Source of the DNA: Pseudomonas graminis
GTDB lineage: Bacteria; Pseudomonadota; Gammaproteobacteria; Pseudomonadales; Pseudomonadaceae
Direction of reading: 5' to 3'
Assembly (NCBI RefSeq): GCF_900111735.1
Contig: NZ_FOHW01000028.1
Span: 1 to 64,000 of the forward strand
DNA: 64,000 nucleotides
The notes below the pieces were generated by a model that was not told the origin of the DNA, did no database searches, and saw only the letters and a program-made list of their open reading frames with translations. A program made the translations under genes and the position numbers. Positions 33,701 through 42,491 of the stretch are shown piece by piece; position 1 is the stretch's first letter; every line of letters starts with the position of its first letter.

Positions 33701-36535
33701 TCAAGCGCGATCGCGCTCCAGAAGCGGCTTCAGATAGTGGCCGGTGTAGGACTGTTTCATGTCCGCTACCTGTTCTGGCGTACCGGTTGCGATGATTTGT
33801 CCGCCTTTCGAACCGCCTTCAGGACCCAAATCAACTAGCCAATCGGCGGTCTTGATCACGTCCAGGTTGTGCTCGATCACCACGACCGTGTTGCCGTGGT
33901 CACGCAGGCGATGCAAGACGTCGAGCAATTGCTGGATATCCGCGAAATGCAGACCCGTGGTGGGCTCATCAAGGATGTACAGGGTCTTGCCTGTGTCACG
34001 CTTGGAGAGTTCGCGAGACAACTTCACGCGCTGCGCCTCACCACCGGAAAGCGTGGTCGCCGATTGACCCAACTTGATGTAGGACAAGCCCACATCCATC
34101 AGCGTCTGCAGCTTCCGTGCAAGGGCAGGCACGGCGTCGAAGAACGTCCTTGCCTCCTCGATCGTCATTTCCAGGACCTCGTGGACGTTTTTGCCCTTGT
34201 ACTTCACCTCGAGAGTCTCACGGTTGTATCGCTTGCTCTTGCACACATCGCAAGGCACATAGATGTCAGGCAGGAAATGCATCTCGACCTTGATCAGGCC
34301 GTCGCCCTGGCAGGCCTCGCAGCGTCCGCCCTTGACGTTGAAGGAGAAGCGGCCAGGCCCGTAACCACGAGATCTCGATTCAGGCACGCCAGCGAACAAT
34401 TCACGGATCGGTGTGAAAAGGCCGGTATACGTCGCAGGGTTTGACCGTGGTGTGCGCCCGATTGGGCTCTGGTCGATATCGACGACTTTATCCAGGTGCT
34501 GCAGACCGTCGATGCTGTCGTGTGCCGACGCCTCAAGCGTCGTTGCGCCATTGAGGGCTGTGGCGCTGAGCGGAAACAGTGTGTTGTTGATCAGCGTCGA
34601 CTTGCCCGAACCCGATACACCTGTTACGCAGGTCAGCAAGCCGATTGGAATTTCCAGATCGACGTTGCGCAGGTTGTTGCCGCGCGCGCCTTTGAGTTTG
34701 AGCGACAGCTTCTTGTTACGAGGCGTACGCTTGGCCGGCACGGCGATCTTCACGCGGCCCGACAGGTATTTGCCCGTCAACGAATCCGGATGATCCATCA
34801 CTTCCTGTGGCGTGCCCTCCGCAACGATCTGGCCGCCATGCACGCCCGCACCCGGGCCGATGTCGACCACGTAGTCGGCCAGTCGAATCGCGTCCTCATC
34901 GTGCTCAACCACGATCACGGTATTGCCGATGTCTCGCAGGTGCCGCAACGTGTCGAGCAGCCGATCGTTATCGCGCTGATGCAGACCAATTGAGGGCTCA
35001 TCGAGGATGTACATCACGCCGACCAGGCCGGCACCGATCTGGCTGGCCAGACGAATCCGTTGCGCCTCACCGCCAGAGAGCGTATCGGCGCTGCGGTCCA
35101 GTGTCAGGTAGTCAAGCCCGACGTTGACGAGGAACTGCAGGCGCTCACGAATTTCCTTGAGAATCTTGTCAGCGATTTCACCACGGCGACCCGTGAGCTT
35201 CAGCTCACCAAAATAATGCGTAGCGTCGCCGATTGGCATATTGGTGACAGCGGGCAGTGTCTTCTCGCCGACCCAGACGTGACGAGCTTCACGGCGCAGC
35301 CGCGTGCCACGGCATTCGGGGCAGGGCTGCGTACTGAGAAACTTCGCCAATTCCTCTCGAACCGTAGTCGATTCGGTTTCACGATAGCGGCGCTCCAGGT
35401 TGGGAACGATGCCTTCGAACGGGTGCGCACGTTTGACGATGTCGCCACGGTCGTTCAAGTACCGGAAGTCGACACTGTCCTTGCCGCTGCCGCCCAGCAG
35501 GACCTTCTGCAAATCGGCAGGCAGTTTCTTGAACGGCACCTCGAGGCTGAAGCCGTAATGCTTCGCCAACGAGCCAAGCATCTGGAAGTAATAGACGTTT
35601 CGCCTGTCCCAGCCACGAATCGCGCCTTCTGCCAGCGTCAGTTCGCCATTGACCAGACGCTTGGTGTCGAAGAATTGCTTCACACCCAAGCCGTCGCAGG
35701 TCGGGCATGCGCCGGCGGGGTTGTTGAACGAGAACAGCTTTGGCTCCAGTTCGCTGATCGCGTGTCCGCAGATCGGGCAAGCGAAGCGGGCGGAGAAAAT
35801 GATCTCTTCGCCTGGCTCATCGTCCATCGGTGCGACCAGCGCAATGCCGTCTGCCAGCTTCAACGCGGTTTCGAAGGATTCGGCCAGACGCTGTTGCAGG
35901 TCCGAGCGCACCTTGAAGCGGTCAACCACGACATCGATCGAGTGCTTCTTCTGTTTATCAAGTTTTGGCAGTTCGTCCAGCTCGCACAGCCGGCCATTCA
36001 CCCGAGCGCGCACGAAACCCTGAGCGCGAAGCTCTTCGAAGACTGCCAGGTGCTCGCCTTTACGCTCCCGTACCACGGGGGCAAGCAGCATCAGCTTGGC
36101 GCCTTCGGGCTGCGCCAGGACCAGGTCGACCATCTGGCTGACGGTTTGCGCCTCCAGAGGAATGTCGTGATCCGGGCAACGCGGCTGACCGACGCGCGCA
36201 TACAGCAGACGCAGGTAGTCGTAGATTTCGGTGATGGTGCCCACGGTCGAGCGCGGGTTGTGGGACGTGGACTTCTGCTCGATGGAGATGGCCGGGGAGA
36301 GGCCTTCAATCGTGTCGACGTCCGGCTTCTCCATCATCGACAGGAACTGACGCGCGTAGGCGGACAGCGATTCGACGTAGCGGCGCTGGCCCTCGGCGTA
36401 GAGCGTATCGAACGCCAGGGACGATTTTCCTGAGCCGGACAATCCGGTGATGACGATCAGCTTGTCGCGTGGAAGGGTCAGGTCGATGTTCTTCAGGTTG
36501 TGGGTTCGAGCCCCACGAATCAAGATCTTGTCCAA
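33701..36535 (-). CDS. uvrA: UvrA excinuclease ABC subunit A
   Basis: The damage-recognition ATPase of nucleotide excision repair, working as a dimer with UvrB. It has 944 residues with two ABC-type ATPase units: Walker A GLSGSGKSSLAFDT near residue 31 and GVSGSGKSTLINN near 640, with signature motifs LSGGEAQRIRLASQIG and LSGGEAQRVKLSREL. Zinc modules are CPICGH...CPTCDG and CEACQGDG...CDVC. The minus-strand gene starts ATGGACAAGATC, and a degenerate LexA-like site lies 52 bases upstream. Confidence 0.97.
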   Translation of the reverse strand: MDKILIRGARTHNLKNIDLTLPRDKLIVITGLSGSGKSSLAFDTLYAEGQRRYVESLSAYARQFLSMMEKPDVDTIEGLSPAISIEQKSTSHNPRSTVGTITEIYDYLRLLYARVGQPRCPDHDIPLEAQTVSQMVDLVLAQPEGAKLMLLAPVVRERKGEHLAVFEELRAQGFVRARVNGRLCELDELPKLDKQKKHSIDVVVDRFKVRSDLQQRLAESFETALKLADGIALVAPMDDEPGEEIIFSARFACPICGHAISELEPKLFSFNNPAGACPTCDGLGVKQFFDTKRLVNGELTLAEGAIRGWDRRNVYYFQMLGSLAKHYGFSLEVPFKKLPADLQKVLLGGSGKDSVDFRYLNDRGDIVKRAHPFEGIVPNLERRYRETESTTVREELAKFLSTQPCPECRGTRLRREARHVWVGEKTLPAVTNMPIGDATHYFGELKLTGRRGEIADKILKEIRERLQFLVNVGLDYLTLDRSADTLSGGEAQRIRLASQIGAGLVGVMYILDEPSIGLHQRDNDRLLDTLRHLRDIGNTVIVVEHDEDAIRLADYVVDIGPGAGVHGGQIVAEGTPQEVMDHPDSLTGKYLSGRVKIAVPAKRTPRNKKLSLKLKGARGNNLRNVDLEIPIGLLTCVTGVSGSGKSTLINNTLFPLSATALNGATTLEASAHDSIDGLQHLDKVVDIDQSPIGRTPRSNPATYTGLFTPIRELFAGVPESRSRGYGPGRFSFNVKGGRCEACQGDGLIKVEMHFLPDIYVPCDVCKSKRYNRETLEVKYKGKNVHEVLEMTIEEARTFFDAVPALARKLQTLMDVGLSYIKLGQSATTLSGGEAQRVKLSRELSKRDTGKTLYILDEPTTGLHFADIQQLLDVLHRLRDHGNTVVVIEHNLDVIKTADWLVDLGPEGGSKGGQIIATGTPEQVADMKQSYTGHYLKPLLERDRA

Positions 36536-36586
36536 AGCTGGCCTCGCACGGCGGGCGTGTAAAACGTGGAAGTATACGGGGAAATA

Positions 36587-36602
36587 CTGGATGGATACAC
36601 AC
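36587..36602 (-). promoter_or_regulatory. Degenerate LexA-box candidate upstream of uvrA
   Basis: CTGGATGGATACACAC matches the CTGT-N8-ACAG LexA pattern at CTG and ACA and in the AT-rich core, but has G for T at position 4 and C for G at the end. On the minus strand it lies just upstream of a TATACT -10-like sequence (36573-36568), covering the -35 region, a position suited to SOS repression. Confidence 0.35.
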
Positions 36603-36724
36603 TATCGAGGATCTCGCCGCCTTACTCGGAATAAAGAATATTCCTGCGATGCGCGGCAAACCGTCGTATGTGCTCTAAACGATGGGACTGGTAGAATCGC
36701 CGCCGGTTCATACGAGGTTCCTTC

Positions 36725-38119
36725 ATGCACGATTCTCACAGCGAGCGCATGAGCGGCAGCGAAACCCGCGCCGCGGGCGGTCTGGCGCTGGTGTTTGCCT
36801 TCCGTATGCTTGGCATGTTCATGGTGCTGCCCGTCCTCGCCACTTACGGGATGGACCTGGCCGGCGCGAGTCCGGCGCTCATCGGTCTGGCGATCGGCGC
36901 CTACGGCCTGACCCAAGCGGTATTGCAGATTCCGTTCGGCATCATCTCCGATCGCATTGGCCGTCGCCCCGTCATTTATCTGGGATTGATCGTGTTTGCG
37001 CTCGGCAGTGTGCTGGCGGCCCAGTCGACCTCGATCTGGGGCGTGATCGCCGGCCGGGTCCTGCAAGGCGCGGGCGCTATCTCCGCTGCGGTCATGGCCT
37101 TGCTGTCGGATCTGACCCGTGAGCAGCATCGCACCAAAGCCATGGCAATGATCGGCATGACCATTGGCGTGTCGTTCGCCGTTGCAATGGTGGTCGGCCC
37201 CATTCTGACCAGTGCATTCGGATTGTCCGGTCTGTTCCTGGCGACCGGCGCCATGGCGCTGGTCGGCGTGGCGATCGTTGCCTTCGTCGTGCCCAAGTCC
37301 ACGGTGACCCTGCAGCACCGGGAGTCCGGTCTGGCGCGGCAGGCGTTGGGCGCGACGCTTCGTCATCCCGACCTGCTGCGTCTGGACCTCGGTATCTTCG
37401 CGTTGCACGCCATGCTGATGTCCAGTTTCGTGGCATTGCCGCTGGCGCTGGTCGAAAAAGCCGGCTTGCCCAAGGAGCAGCACTGGTGGGTATATCTCAC
37501 AGCACTGCTGATTTCTTTCTTCGCGATGATCCCTTTCATCATCTACGGCGAAAAGAAGCGTCAGATGAAGCGGGTCTTGCTCGGCGCCGTGCTGGTGCTG
37601 ATGCTCACTGAGCTATTCTTCTGGGAGTTCGGAGACACGCTGCGAGCGCTGGTCATCGGTACCGTGGTCTTTTTCACCGCATTCAATTTGCTCGAGGCGT
37701 CTCTGCCATCGCTGATCAGCAAAGTGTCACCTGCGGGCGGGAAGGGCACGGCGATGGGGATTTATTCCACCAGTCAGTTCCTGGGTTCGGCGGCGGGCGG
37801 GATTCTCGGAGGGTGGCTTTTCCAGCACGGCGGACTGGATGTGGTGTTCCTTGGCGGCGCCGGGCTGGCCGCCATCTGGCTGGCGTTTGCTGTTACCATG
37901 CGCGAACCTCCCTACGTAACCAGCCTTCGCTTGCCGTTGTCGCCCGAGGCTCAACGCGACACAGGCCTTGCCGATCGCGTGTTGGCCGTACGTGGAGTAA
38001 CAGATGCAGTAGTGGTGGCCGATGAGGCTGCCATCTATATCAAATTTGACAAAGAACTGTTGGATCGGGCGTCTTTCGACGAAGTGGTCAATCCAGCGTC
38101 GGAAACGTGTGAAGCCTAG
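36725..38119 (+). CDS. MFS transporter, YajR-like, with C-terminal cytoplasmic domain
   Basis: A 464-residue inner-membrane transporter with 12 predicted helices. The MFS motif A is in GIISDRIGRRPVIYLGL near residue 75. The last 70 residues after the final helix (GLADRVLAVRGVTDAVVVADEAAIYIKFD) look like the ferredoxin-like YAM domain of E. coli YajR. The substrate is unknown; drug efflux is a family-level guess. The ATG has GAGG 8 bases upstream and a TAGAAT -10-like box at 36692. ssb follows 9 bases after the stop, so the two may be cotranscribed. The same uvrA-MFS-ssb order occurs in P. aeruginosa. Confidence 0.88.
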   Translation: MHDSHSERMSGSETRAAGGLALVFAFRMLGMFMVLPVLATYGMDLAGASPALIGLAIGAYGLTQAVLQIPFGIISDRIGRRPVIYLGLIVFALGSVLAAQSTSIWGVIAGRVLQGAGAISAAVMALLSDLTREQHRTKAMAMIGMTIGVSFAVAMVVGPILTSAFGLSGLFLATGAMALVGVAIVAFVVPKSTVTLQHRESGLARQALGATLRHPDLLRLDLGIFALHAMLMSSFVALPLALVEKAGLPKEQHWWVYLTALLISFFAMIPFIIYGEKKRQMKRVLLGAVLVLMLTELFFWEFGDTLRALVIGTVVFFTAFNLLEASLPSLISKVSPAGGKGTAMGIYSTSQFLGSAAGGILGGWLFQHGGLDVVFLGGAGLAAIWLAFAVTMREPPYVTSLRLPLSPEAQRDTGLADRVLAVRGVTDAVVVADEAAIYIKFDKELLDRASFDEVVNPASETCEA

Positions 38120-38128
38120 GAGAACGTT

Positions 38129-38668
38129 ATGGCCCGTGGGGTAAACAAAGTCATATTGGTCGGCACGTGCGGCCAGGATCCCGAAGTCCGCTACATGCCT
38201 AACGGTAATGCCGTGACCAACCTGAGTCTGGCAACTAGCGAACAGTGGACCGACAAGCAAACCGGTCAGAAGGTCGAGAAGACCGAATGGCACCGTGTTT
38301 CGATGTTCGGCAAAGTCGCCGAAATCGCCGGCGAGTACCTGCGCAAGGGTTCGCAGGTCTACATCGAAGGCAAGCTGCAGACCCGCGAATGGGAAAAAGA
38401 CGGCATCAAGCGTTACACGACTGAAATCGTCGTCGACATGCAAGGCACCATGCAGTTGCTCGGTGGCCGTCCTCAAGGCGACGGCGCCCCTCAGGGCCAG
38501 GGTGGTGGCGGTTATCAGAACTCGCAAAACTCAGCGCCGCGTCCGCAGCAACAGGCACGCCCGCAGCAGTCCGCTCCTCAGCCACAGCGCGAGTCGCGTC
38601 CTGCGCCGCAACAAGCGCCGCAGCCAGCGCCTGATTTCGATAGCTTCGATGACGACATCCCGTTTTAA
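38129..38668 (+). CDS. ssb: Single-stranded DNA-binding protein
   Basis: Coats single-stranded DNA in replication, repair and recombination. It has 179 residues: an N-terminal OB fold (1-110, MARGVNKVILVGTCGQDPEVR, with TEWHRVSMFGKVAE), a glutamine/proline/arginine-rich linker, and the acidic tip DFDSFDDDIPF that recruits partner proteins. The ribosome-binding site is AGGAG at 38118-38122. It is next to the repair gene uvrA, with one transporter between. Confidence 0.97.
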   Translation: MARGVNKVILVGTCGQDPEVRYMPNGNAVTNLSLATSEQWTDKQTGQKVEKTEWHRVSMFGKVAEIAGEYLRKGSQVYIEGKLQTREWEKDGIKRYTTEIVVDMQGTMQLLGGRPQGDGAPQGQGGGGYQNSQNSAPRPQQQARPQQSAPQPQRESRPAPQQAPQPAPDFDSFDDDIPF

Positions 38669-38703
38669 GCAGCGCGTTATCCAACCGCGATAACGCTGCA
38701 AAC

Positions 38704-38741
38704 AAAAGCCCCCGCACAGCTCAGCTGTCGGGGGCTTTGTT
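38704..38741 (+). terminator. Terminator after ssb
   Basis: AAAAGCCCCCG and CGGGGGCTTT with an inner ACAGC/GCTGT stem, followed by GTTTT. Also suited to end the convergent minus-strand gene at 38759. Confidence 0.9.
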
Positions 38742-38758
38742 TTGGGTCGCGTCAGGGA

Positions 38759-39238
38759 TTACAGGCCCAGATCCGATAACCCGGGATGATCATCAGGACG
38801 GCGGCCCAAGGGCCAGTGAAACTTGCGATCCGTTTCTTTGATCGGCATGTCATTGATGCAGGCAAAACGTCGCGCCATCAAACCGTCTTCATTGAATTCC
38901 CAGTTCTCGTTACCGTACGAACGGAACCAGTTGCCTGAGTCGTCGTGCCATTCGTAGGCGTAACGGACCGCGATGCGATTGTCGGTGAACGCCCACAGCT
39001 CTTTGATCAGGCGGTAGTCGAGCTCCTTGTTCCACTTGCGGATCAGGAAATTTTTCGCCTCCTCGCGGTTCTCGACAAAATCGGCGCGATTGCGCCATTG
39101 GGTGTCGAGTGTGTAGGCCAGCGAGACTTTTTCAGCGTCCCGGCTGTTCCAGCCATCTTCCGCGAGGCGAACCTTTTGGATGGCGGATTCTCGGGTGAAA
39201 GGGGGAAGTGGTGGGCGAGTCTGGGCATTGGACGACAT
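38759..39238 (-). CDS. NTF2-like protein of the DUF1348 family
   Basis: A 159-residue small alpha/beta-cone protein. Conserved stretches are AEDGWNSRDAEKVSLAY, DTQWRNR, EAKNFLIRKWNKELDYRLIKELW and the YEWHDDSGNWFRSYGNENWEF core. NTF2-like folds bind hydrophobic small molecules and some act as isomerases or hydrolases; no catalytic role can be assigned. It is preceded by a strong GGAGGT site and lies 48 bases after the tetR gene on the same strand, so it is probably part of that regulator's transcript and a direct target. Confidence 0.78.
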   Translation of the reverse strand: MSSNAQTRPPLPPFTRESAIQKVRLAEDGWNSRDAEKVSLAYTLDTQWRNRADFVENREEAKNFLIRKWNKELDYRLIKELWAFTDNRIAVRYAYEWHDDSGNWFRSYGNENWEFNEDGLMARRFACINDMPIKETDRKFHWPLGRRPDDHPGLSDLGL

Positions 39239-39286
39239 AGGGACCTCCAGGCGGTGATGATTCGGCGGTGGGTGGGACGTGTGTGG

Positions 39287-39865
39287 CTAGGGACTGATAC
39301 GCAAGCGCTGTTCAAGCATTGACTGCGCAACAGCCCTGGCGCTCTCTGCTGTGCTGTAGTCACCCATGACGCGTGCGACGGTAATCGCGCCATCAATGAG
39401 GATGAGTAGCTGTTTGGCCAAGACTTGCGGATCGGCAATACCGAGCTGTTCGCAGAGCCCCAGCGTGTAATCCAGCAGCTTCTGTTTGTGCAGCATGGCG
39501 ATCTGACGGATGGGGTCCTGTGGGTCGCCGATTTCGCCTGCCGTATTGATAAATGCGCAGCCGCGAAAGCCTTCGGACTCGAACCAGCCTTTGAGCACGT
39601 CAAACATCTTCAGGATGCGCGCTTGAGGGGTGTCGGCCTTGTCTGACTCGGTTCGGAACCAGTCCATCCAGCGCACGTCACGGGCGTTTAGCGCAGCGGC
39701 GGCCACGTCGTCTTTGGTGGCGAAGTAGCGATAGATGCTTTTCCTCGCGACGCCCGACGTCTTCACCAGAAGGTCCATGCCGGTGGCCTGGATGCCGTTC
39801 TGGTAAATGAGCTGTTCGGCCGTCGCGAGGATCTTCTCGCGAGTGTTGGTCGTCGATGTATTCAT
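39287..39865 (-). CDS. TetR-family transcriptional regulator
   Basis: A 192-residue repressor from MNTSTTNTREKIL. The N-terminal helix-turn-helix covers about residues 10-55 (ILATAEQLIYQNGIQATGMD, then GVARKSIYRYFATKDDV), and the C-terminal ligand domain includes GFRGCAFINTAGEIGDPQ. An in-frame ATG at 39910 would add 15 residues but places the operator and promoter inside the coding sequence and has no ribosome-binding site. The chosen ATG lies only a few bases after the predicted transcription start. Likely controls itself and the DUF1348 gene downstream. Confidence 0.85.
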   Translation of the reverse strand: MNTSTTNTREKILATAEQLIYQNGIQATGMDLLVKTSGVARKSIYRYFATKDDVAAAALNARDVRWMDWFRTESDKADTPQARILKMFDVLKGWFESEGFRGCAFINTAGEIGDPQDPIRQIAMLHKQKLLDYTLGLCEQLGIADPQVLAKQLLILIDGAITVARVMGDYSTAESARAVAQSMLEQRLRISP

Positions 39866-39872
39866 GATCCCA

Positions 39873-39901
39873 AAGGTAGAACGTACGTTCTCCTGCGTCA
39901 A
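39873..39901 (-). promoter_or_regulatory. tetR promoter
   Basis: On the minus strand -35 TTGACG (39901-39896) and -10 TACCTT (39878-39873) are 17 bases apart. The start would fall at about 39868-39865, on or just before the ATG at 39865, implying a leaderless or nearly leaderless mRNA. Confidence 0.6.
39878..39891. promoter_or_regulatory. Palindromic operator, probable TetR binding site
   Basis: AGAACGTACGTTCT is a perfect 14-base palindrome filling most of the -35/-10 spacer of the tetR promoter. Position and symmetry fit autorepression by the adjacent TetR protein. Confidence 0.75.
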
Positions 39902-39920
39902 GCCGTCCATTCAAAAAGGC

Positions 39921-42275
39921 TCAACGCACTTGGTCGGACTCCGGCAGCGCACGTCTCAACTCGTCTGCGCTGGGTGAGGCTTTGGCCAGCGTAACGGGGA
40001 TGGATTTAGCCGCAGGCACCTTGCTGCGTTCGGCGTGGTGCCACAGCGGAACAAGGGGATTGCACTCAGGGTAATACGCCGCGCAGCAGTTCTCGGGGAT
40101 GTCATAGGCAATGATCTGCAGAGGCCCCACCGAGCGCGTGAGCTGCGGCTCGATGGCGGTGGTGACGTTCACCCAGTCTCCCGGCTTGAAGCCCAGTCGG
40201 AGGACATCGTTGCGGTTCATGAAGATCACCGCGCGGGTGCCGCTGACGCCGCGGAAGCGATCTTCGTAGCCGTAGATCGTGGTGTTGAACTGGTCATTGC
40301 TGCGCAGCGTCATCAGTTGCAGCACGTCACGGCGAGTGTGGTTCGGGTACACGTCATCGTTTTCTTCGAGCAGTTCGGGCGTGATGAACATCGCGCGGCC
40401 ACTCTCGGTTTTCCATTCACGCTTCGCTGCGGCAATGGGGCGATGAAAGCCGCCGGTTTCCCACATGCGGGTTTCCATGTCGTGAAAAATCTCCGGGTAG
40501 ACCTGAGCGATGCCTTGACGAATCAGCTTGTAATCGCGGCGCCAGGCGTCCCAATCGATTCGAGTGGCACCGGGTAATGTTGCCTCGGCGATGCCGGAAA
40601 GGATGGCGACTTCAGCGCGGGCGTGGCCGCTGGCCGGTTCGCTATTACCCTGCCAGGCCCTCACGCAGCCGGTGCTGTCTTCGGTGGTATAAACCTGCTC
40701 GACGCCGTTTTGCACATCCTTTTCGATGCGCCCGAGGCAGGGCAGGATCCACGCACTTTTCCCCGGCACCAGGTGAGTGCGGTTCAGCTTCGTGGCGATC
40801 TGAACGTTCAGGTCCAAGGTATTCCAGGCCGGCTCCATGCGGGACGTATCCGGGATCGCCCGTAGAAAATTCCCGCCGAGCCCGATGAATCCGCGCACGC
40901 TCCCGTCCAGCAGTCCTTCGCAGGTCTCAACGGTGTTCAAGCCTTTTTTCGACGGGACCGAGAAGCCATACAGTGCCTCAATCTTATCCACAGGAATCTT
41001 TTTCGGGTCTTCGGTAATGCCGACGGTGCGTTGGCCCTGCACGTTGGAGTGACCGCGCACCGGGCAGATGCCGGCGCCGCGCTTGCCGATGTTGCCGCGC
41101 AGCAGGAGCAGATTCACAAGCATCTGCACATTGGTCACGCCGCGCCGGTGCTGGGTGATGCCCATGCCGTAAACCAGCATCACGCGCTCGTGTCTGGCGT
41201 ACACCGTCGCCACTGCCTCCAGTGCGCTGCGACTAAGTCCTGCCTGACGCTCAATCGTGTCCCACGGCGTTTCAAGCACGCAGTTGCAGAACTCGGCGAA
41301 CCCTTCGGTATGCTGGGCAATGAACGCCTGATCGATGATCCCGGGCTGCCCCTTCGCCAGCGCCGCCTCGTCCATTTCAAACAGCGATTTGGCAATGCCC
41401 AGCACAACCGCCGTGTCGCCGCCGATCGCCAACTGATGGTATTGGGTGCTGATGACGGTCGACTTCGGCCCGAGCATCTCCACGGGAGACTGGGGATTGA
41501 CGAAGCGCTCGAGGCCGCGCTCGCGAATCGGGTTGAACGTGATGATCGGCACGTCACGCTGCCGGGCTTCTCGCAGCTGATGCAGCATCCGCGGGCTGTT
41601 ACTGCCTACGTTCTGGCCAAAAAACAGGATGCAGTCGGTGTGCTCGAAGTCATCCAGCGTCACGGTTCCTACCGGTACGCCGATACTTTCCTGTAAACCG
41701 ACCGAGGTGCTCTCGTGACACATGTTCGAGCTGTCGGGCAGGTTGTTGTTGCCGTAGGCGCGGGCGATGAGCTGGTACATGAACGACGTTTCCAGCGAGG
41801 CCCGGCCCGACGCATAAAAGACCACGCTCTCGGGCGTCATGCTTTTCAGCTGCGCGCCAATGTCACGGTAGGCGTCCTCCCACGTGGTTTCCTGATAGCG
41901 ATCGGTTGCAGCGTTGTACCGCATGGGGTGCGTGAGGCGGCCCTGTTGCTCAAGGTCGTAATCGGGCCACTGGCGCAGTTCGGTGAGCGTGTGACGGCCG
42001 AAGAAGGCCGGGTCGGTCTTCCGCGACGTCAGCTCCCACGCCGTGGCCTTCGCGCCGTTTTCACAGAACTCGAGGCTGTGGGGTTTGCCGGGCTTGGCCC
42101 ATGCGCAGCTGACGCAGGCAAACCCGCCCGGCTTGTTTTGTTTGATCAGCGGCAGGCCTGCCCGAATCGGCGCCTGCTCGCGCCATAGGATCTCCATCAC
42201 CGACTTCGCCGAGCCCCAACCGCCAGCGGCAGAGGTGTAGGGGCGGAAATGAGCTTCGGGATGGATGAGTGTCAT
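39921..42275 (-). CDS. FdhF/YdeP-family molybdopterin oxidoreductase
   Basis: A 784-residue cytoplasmic protein of the bis-MGD molybdoenzyme superfamily, closest in appearance to E. coli YdeP (formate dehydrogenase-like alpha subunits). The N-terminus has C54-x2-C57 and C71 (CVSCAW...FCENGAKATAWE), so only three cysteines are visible for the iron-sulfur site. C186 in SSNMCHESTSVGLQ is the likely molybdenum ligand in place of selenocysteine. The C-terminal cofactor-binding domain begins near QLMTLRSNDQFNTTIYG. The substrate is unknown. No beta subunit, FdhD or molybdenum gene adjoins it. tetR follows on the same strand after 55 bases. Confidence 0.88.
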   Translation of the reverse strand: MTLIHPEAHFRPYTSAAGGWGSAKSVMEILWREQAPIRAGLPLIKQNKPGGFACVSCAWAKPGKPHSLEFCENGAKATAWELTSRKTDPAFFGRHTLTELRQWPDYDLEQQGRLTHPMRYNAATDRYQETTWEDAYRDIGAQLKSMTPESVVFYASGRASLETSFMYQLIARAYGNNNLPDSSNMCHESTSVGLQESIGVPVGTVTLDDFEHTDCILFFGQNVGSNSPRMLHQLREARQRDVPIITFNPIRERGLERFVNPQSPVEMLGPKSTVISTQYHQLAIGGDTAVVLGIAKSLFEMDEAALAKGQPGIIDQAFIAQHTEGFAEFCNCVLETPWDTIERQAGLSRSALEAVATVYARHERVMLVYGMGITQHRRGVTNVQMLVNLLLLRGNIGKRGAGICPVRGHSNVQGQRTVGITEDPKKIPVDKIEALYGFSVPSKKGLNTVETCEGLLDGSVRGFIGLGGNFLRAIPDTSRMEPAWNTLDLNVQIATKLNRTHLVPGKSAWILPCLGRIEKDVQNGVEQVYTTEDSTGCVRAWQGNSEPASGHARAEVAILSGIAEATLPGATRIDWDAWRRDYKLIRQGIAQVYPEIFHDMETRMWETGGFHRPIAAAKREWKTESGRAMFITPELLEENDDVYPNHTRRDVLQLMTLRSNDQFNTTIYGYEDRFRGVSGTRAVIFMNRNDVLRLGFKPGDWVNVTTAIEPQLTRSVGPLQIIAYDIPENCCAAYYPECNPLVPLWHHAERSKVPAAKSIPVTLAKASPSADELRRALPESDQVR

Positions 42276-42491
42276 GAAGGGGATCCTCGGCGGACGGGCG
42301 CACTGGAGACAGTCGCCCTCGTAAGGCTACGACGAAGCGGCTCGGTAAAGGTTCGTTACATTTCTCAGTGAGAGGACCGTCAACGGCCAACATGACGATT
42401 GCGTGTCCGAGCGAACTTGCCGAGTGAAATCCGATCAGTGTCAGAGGGCCGTTTTTTTCACGGTTCCCTGATCGAAGGAGTGACTCGCGTT

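Noticed and set aside
35060..36433. A 457-codon plus-strand frame opposite uvrA
   Set aside because: Uninterrupted only because of uvrA codon usage; no recognisable domain or start signal.
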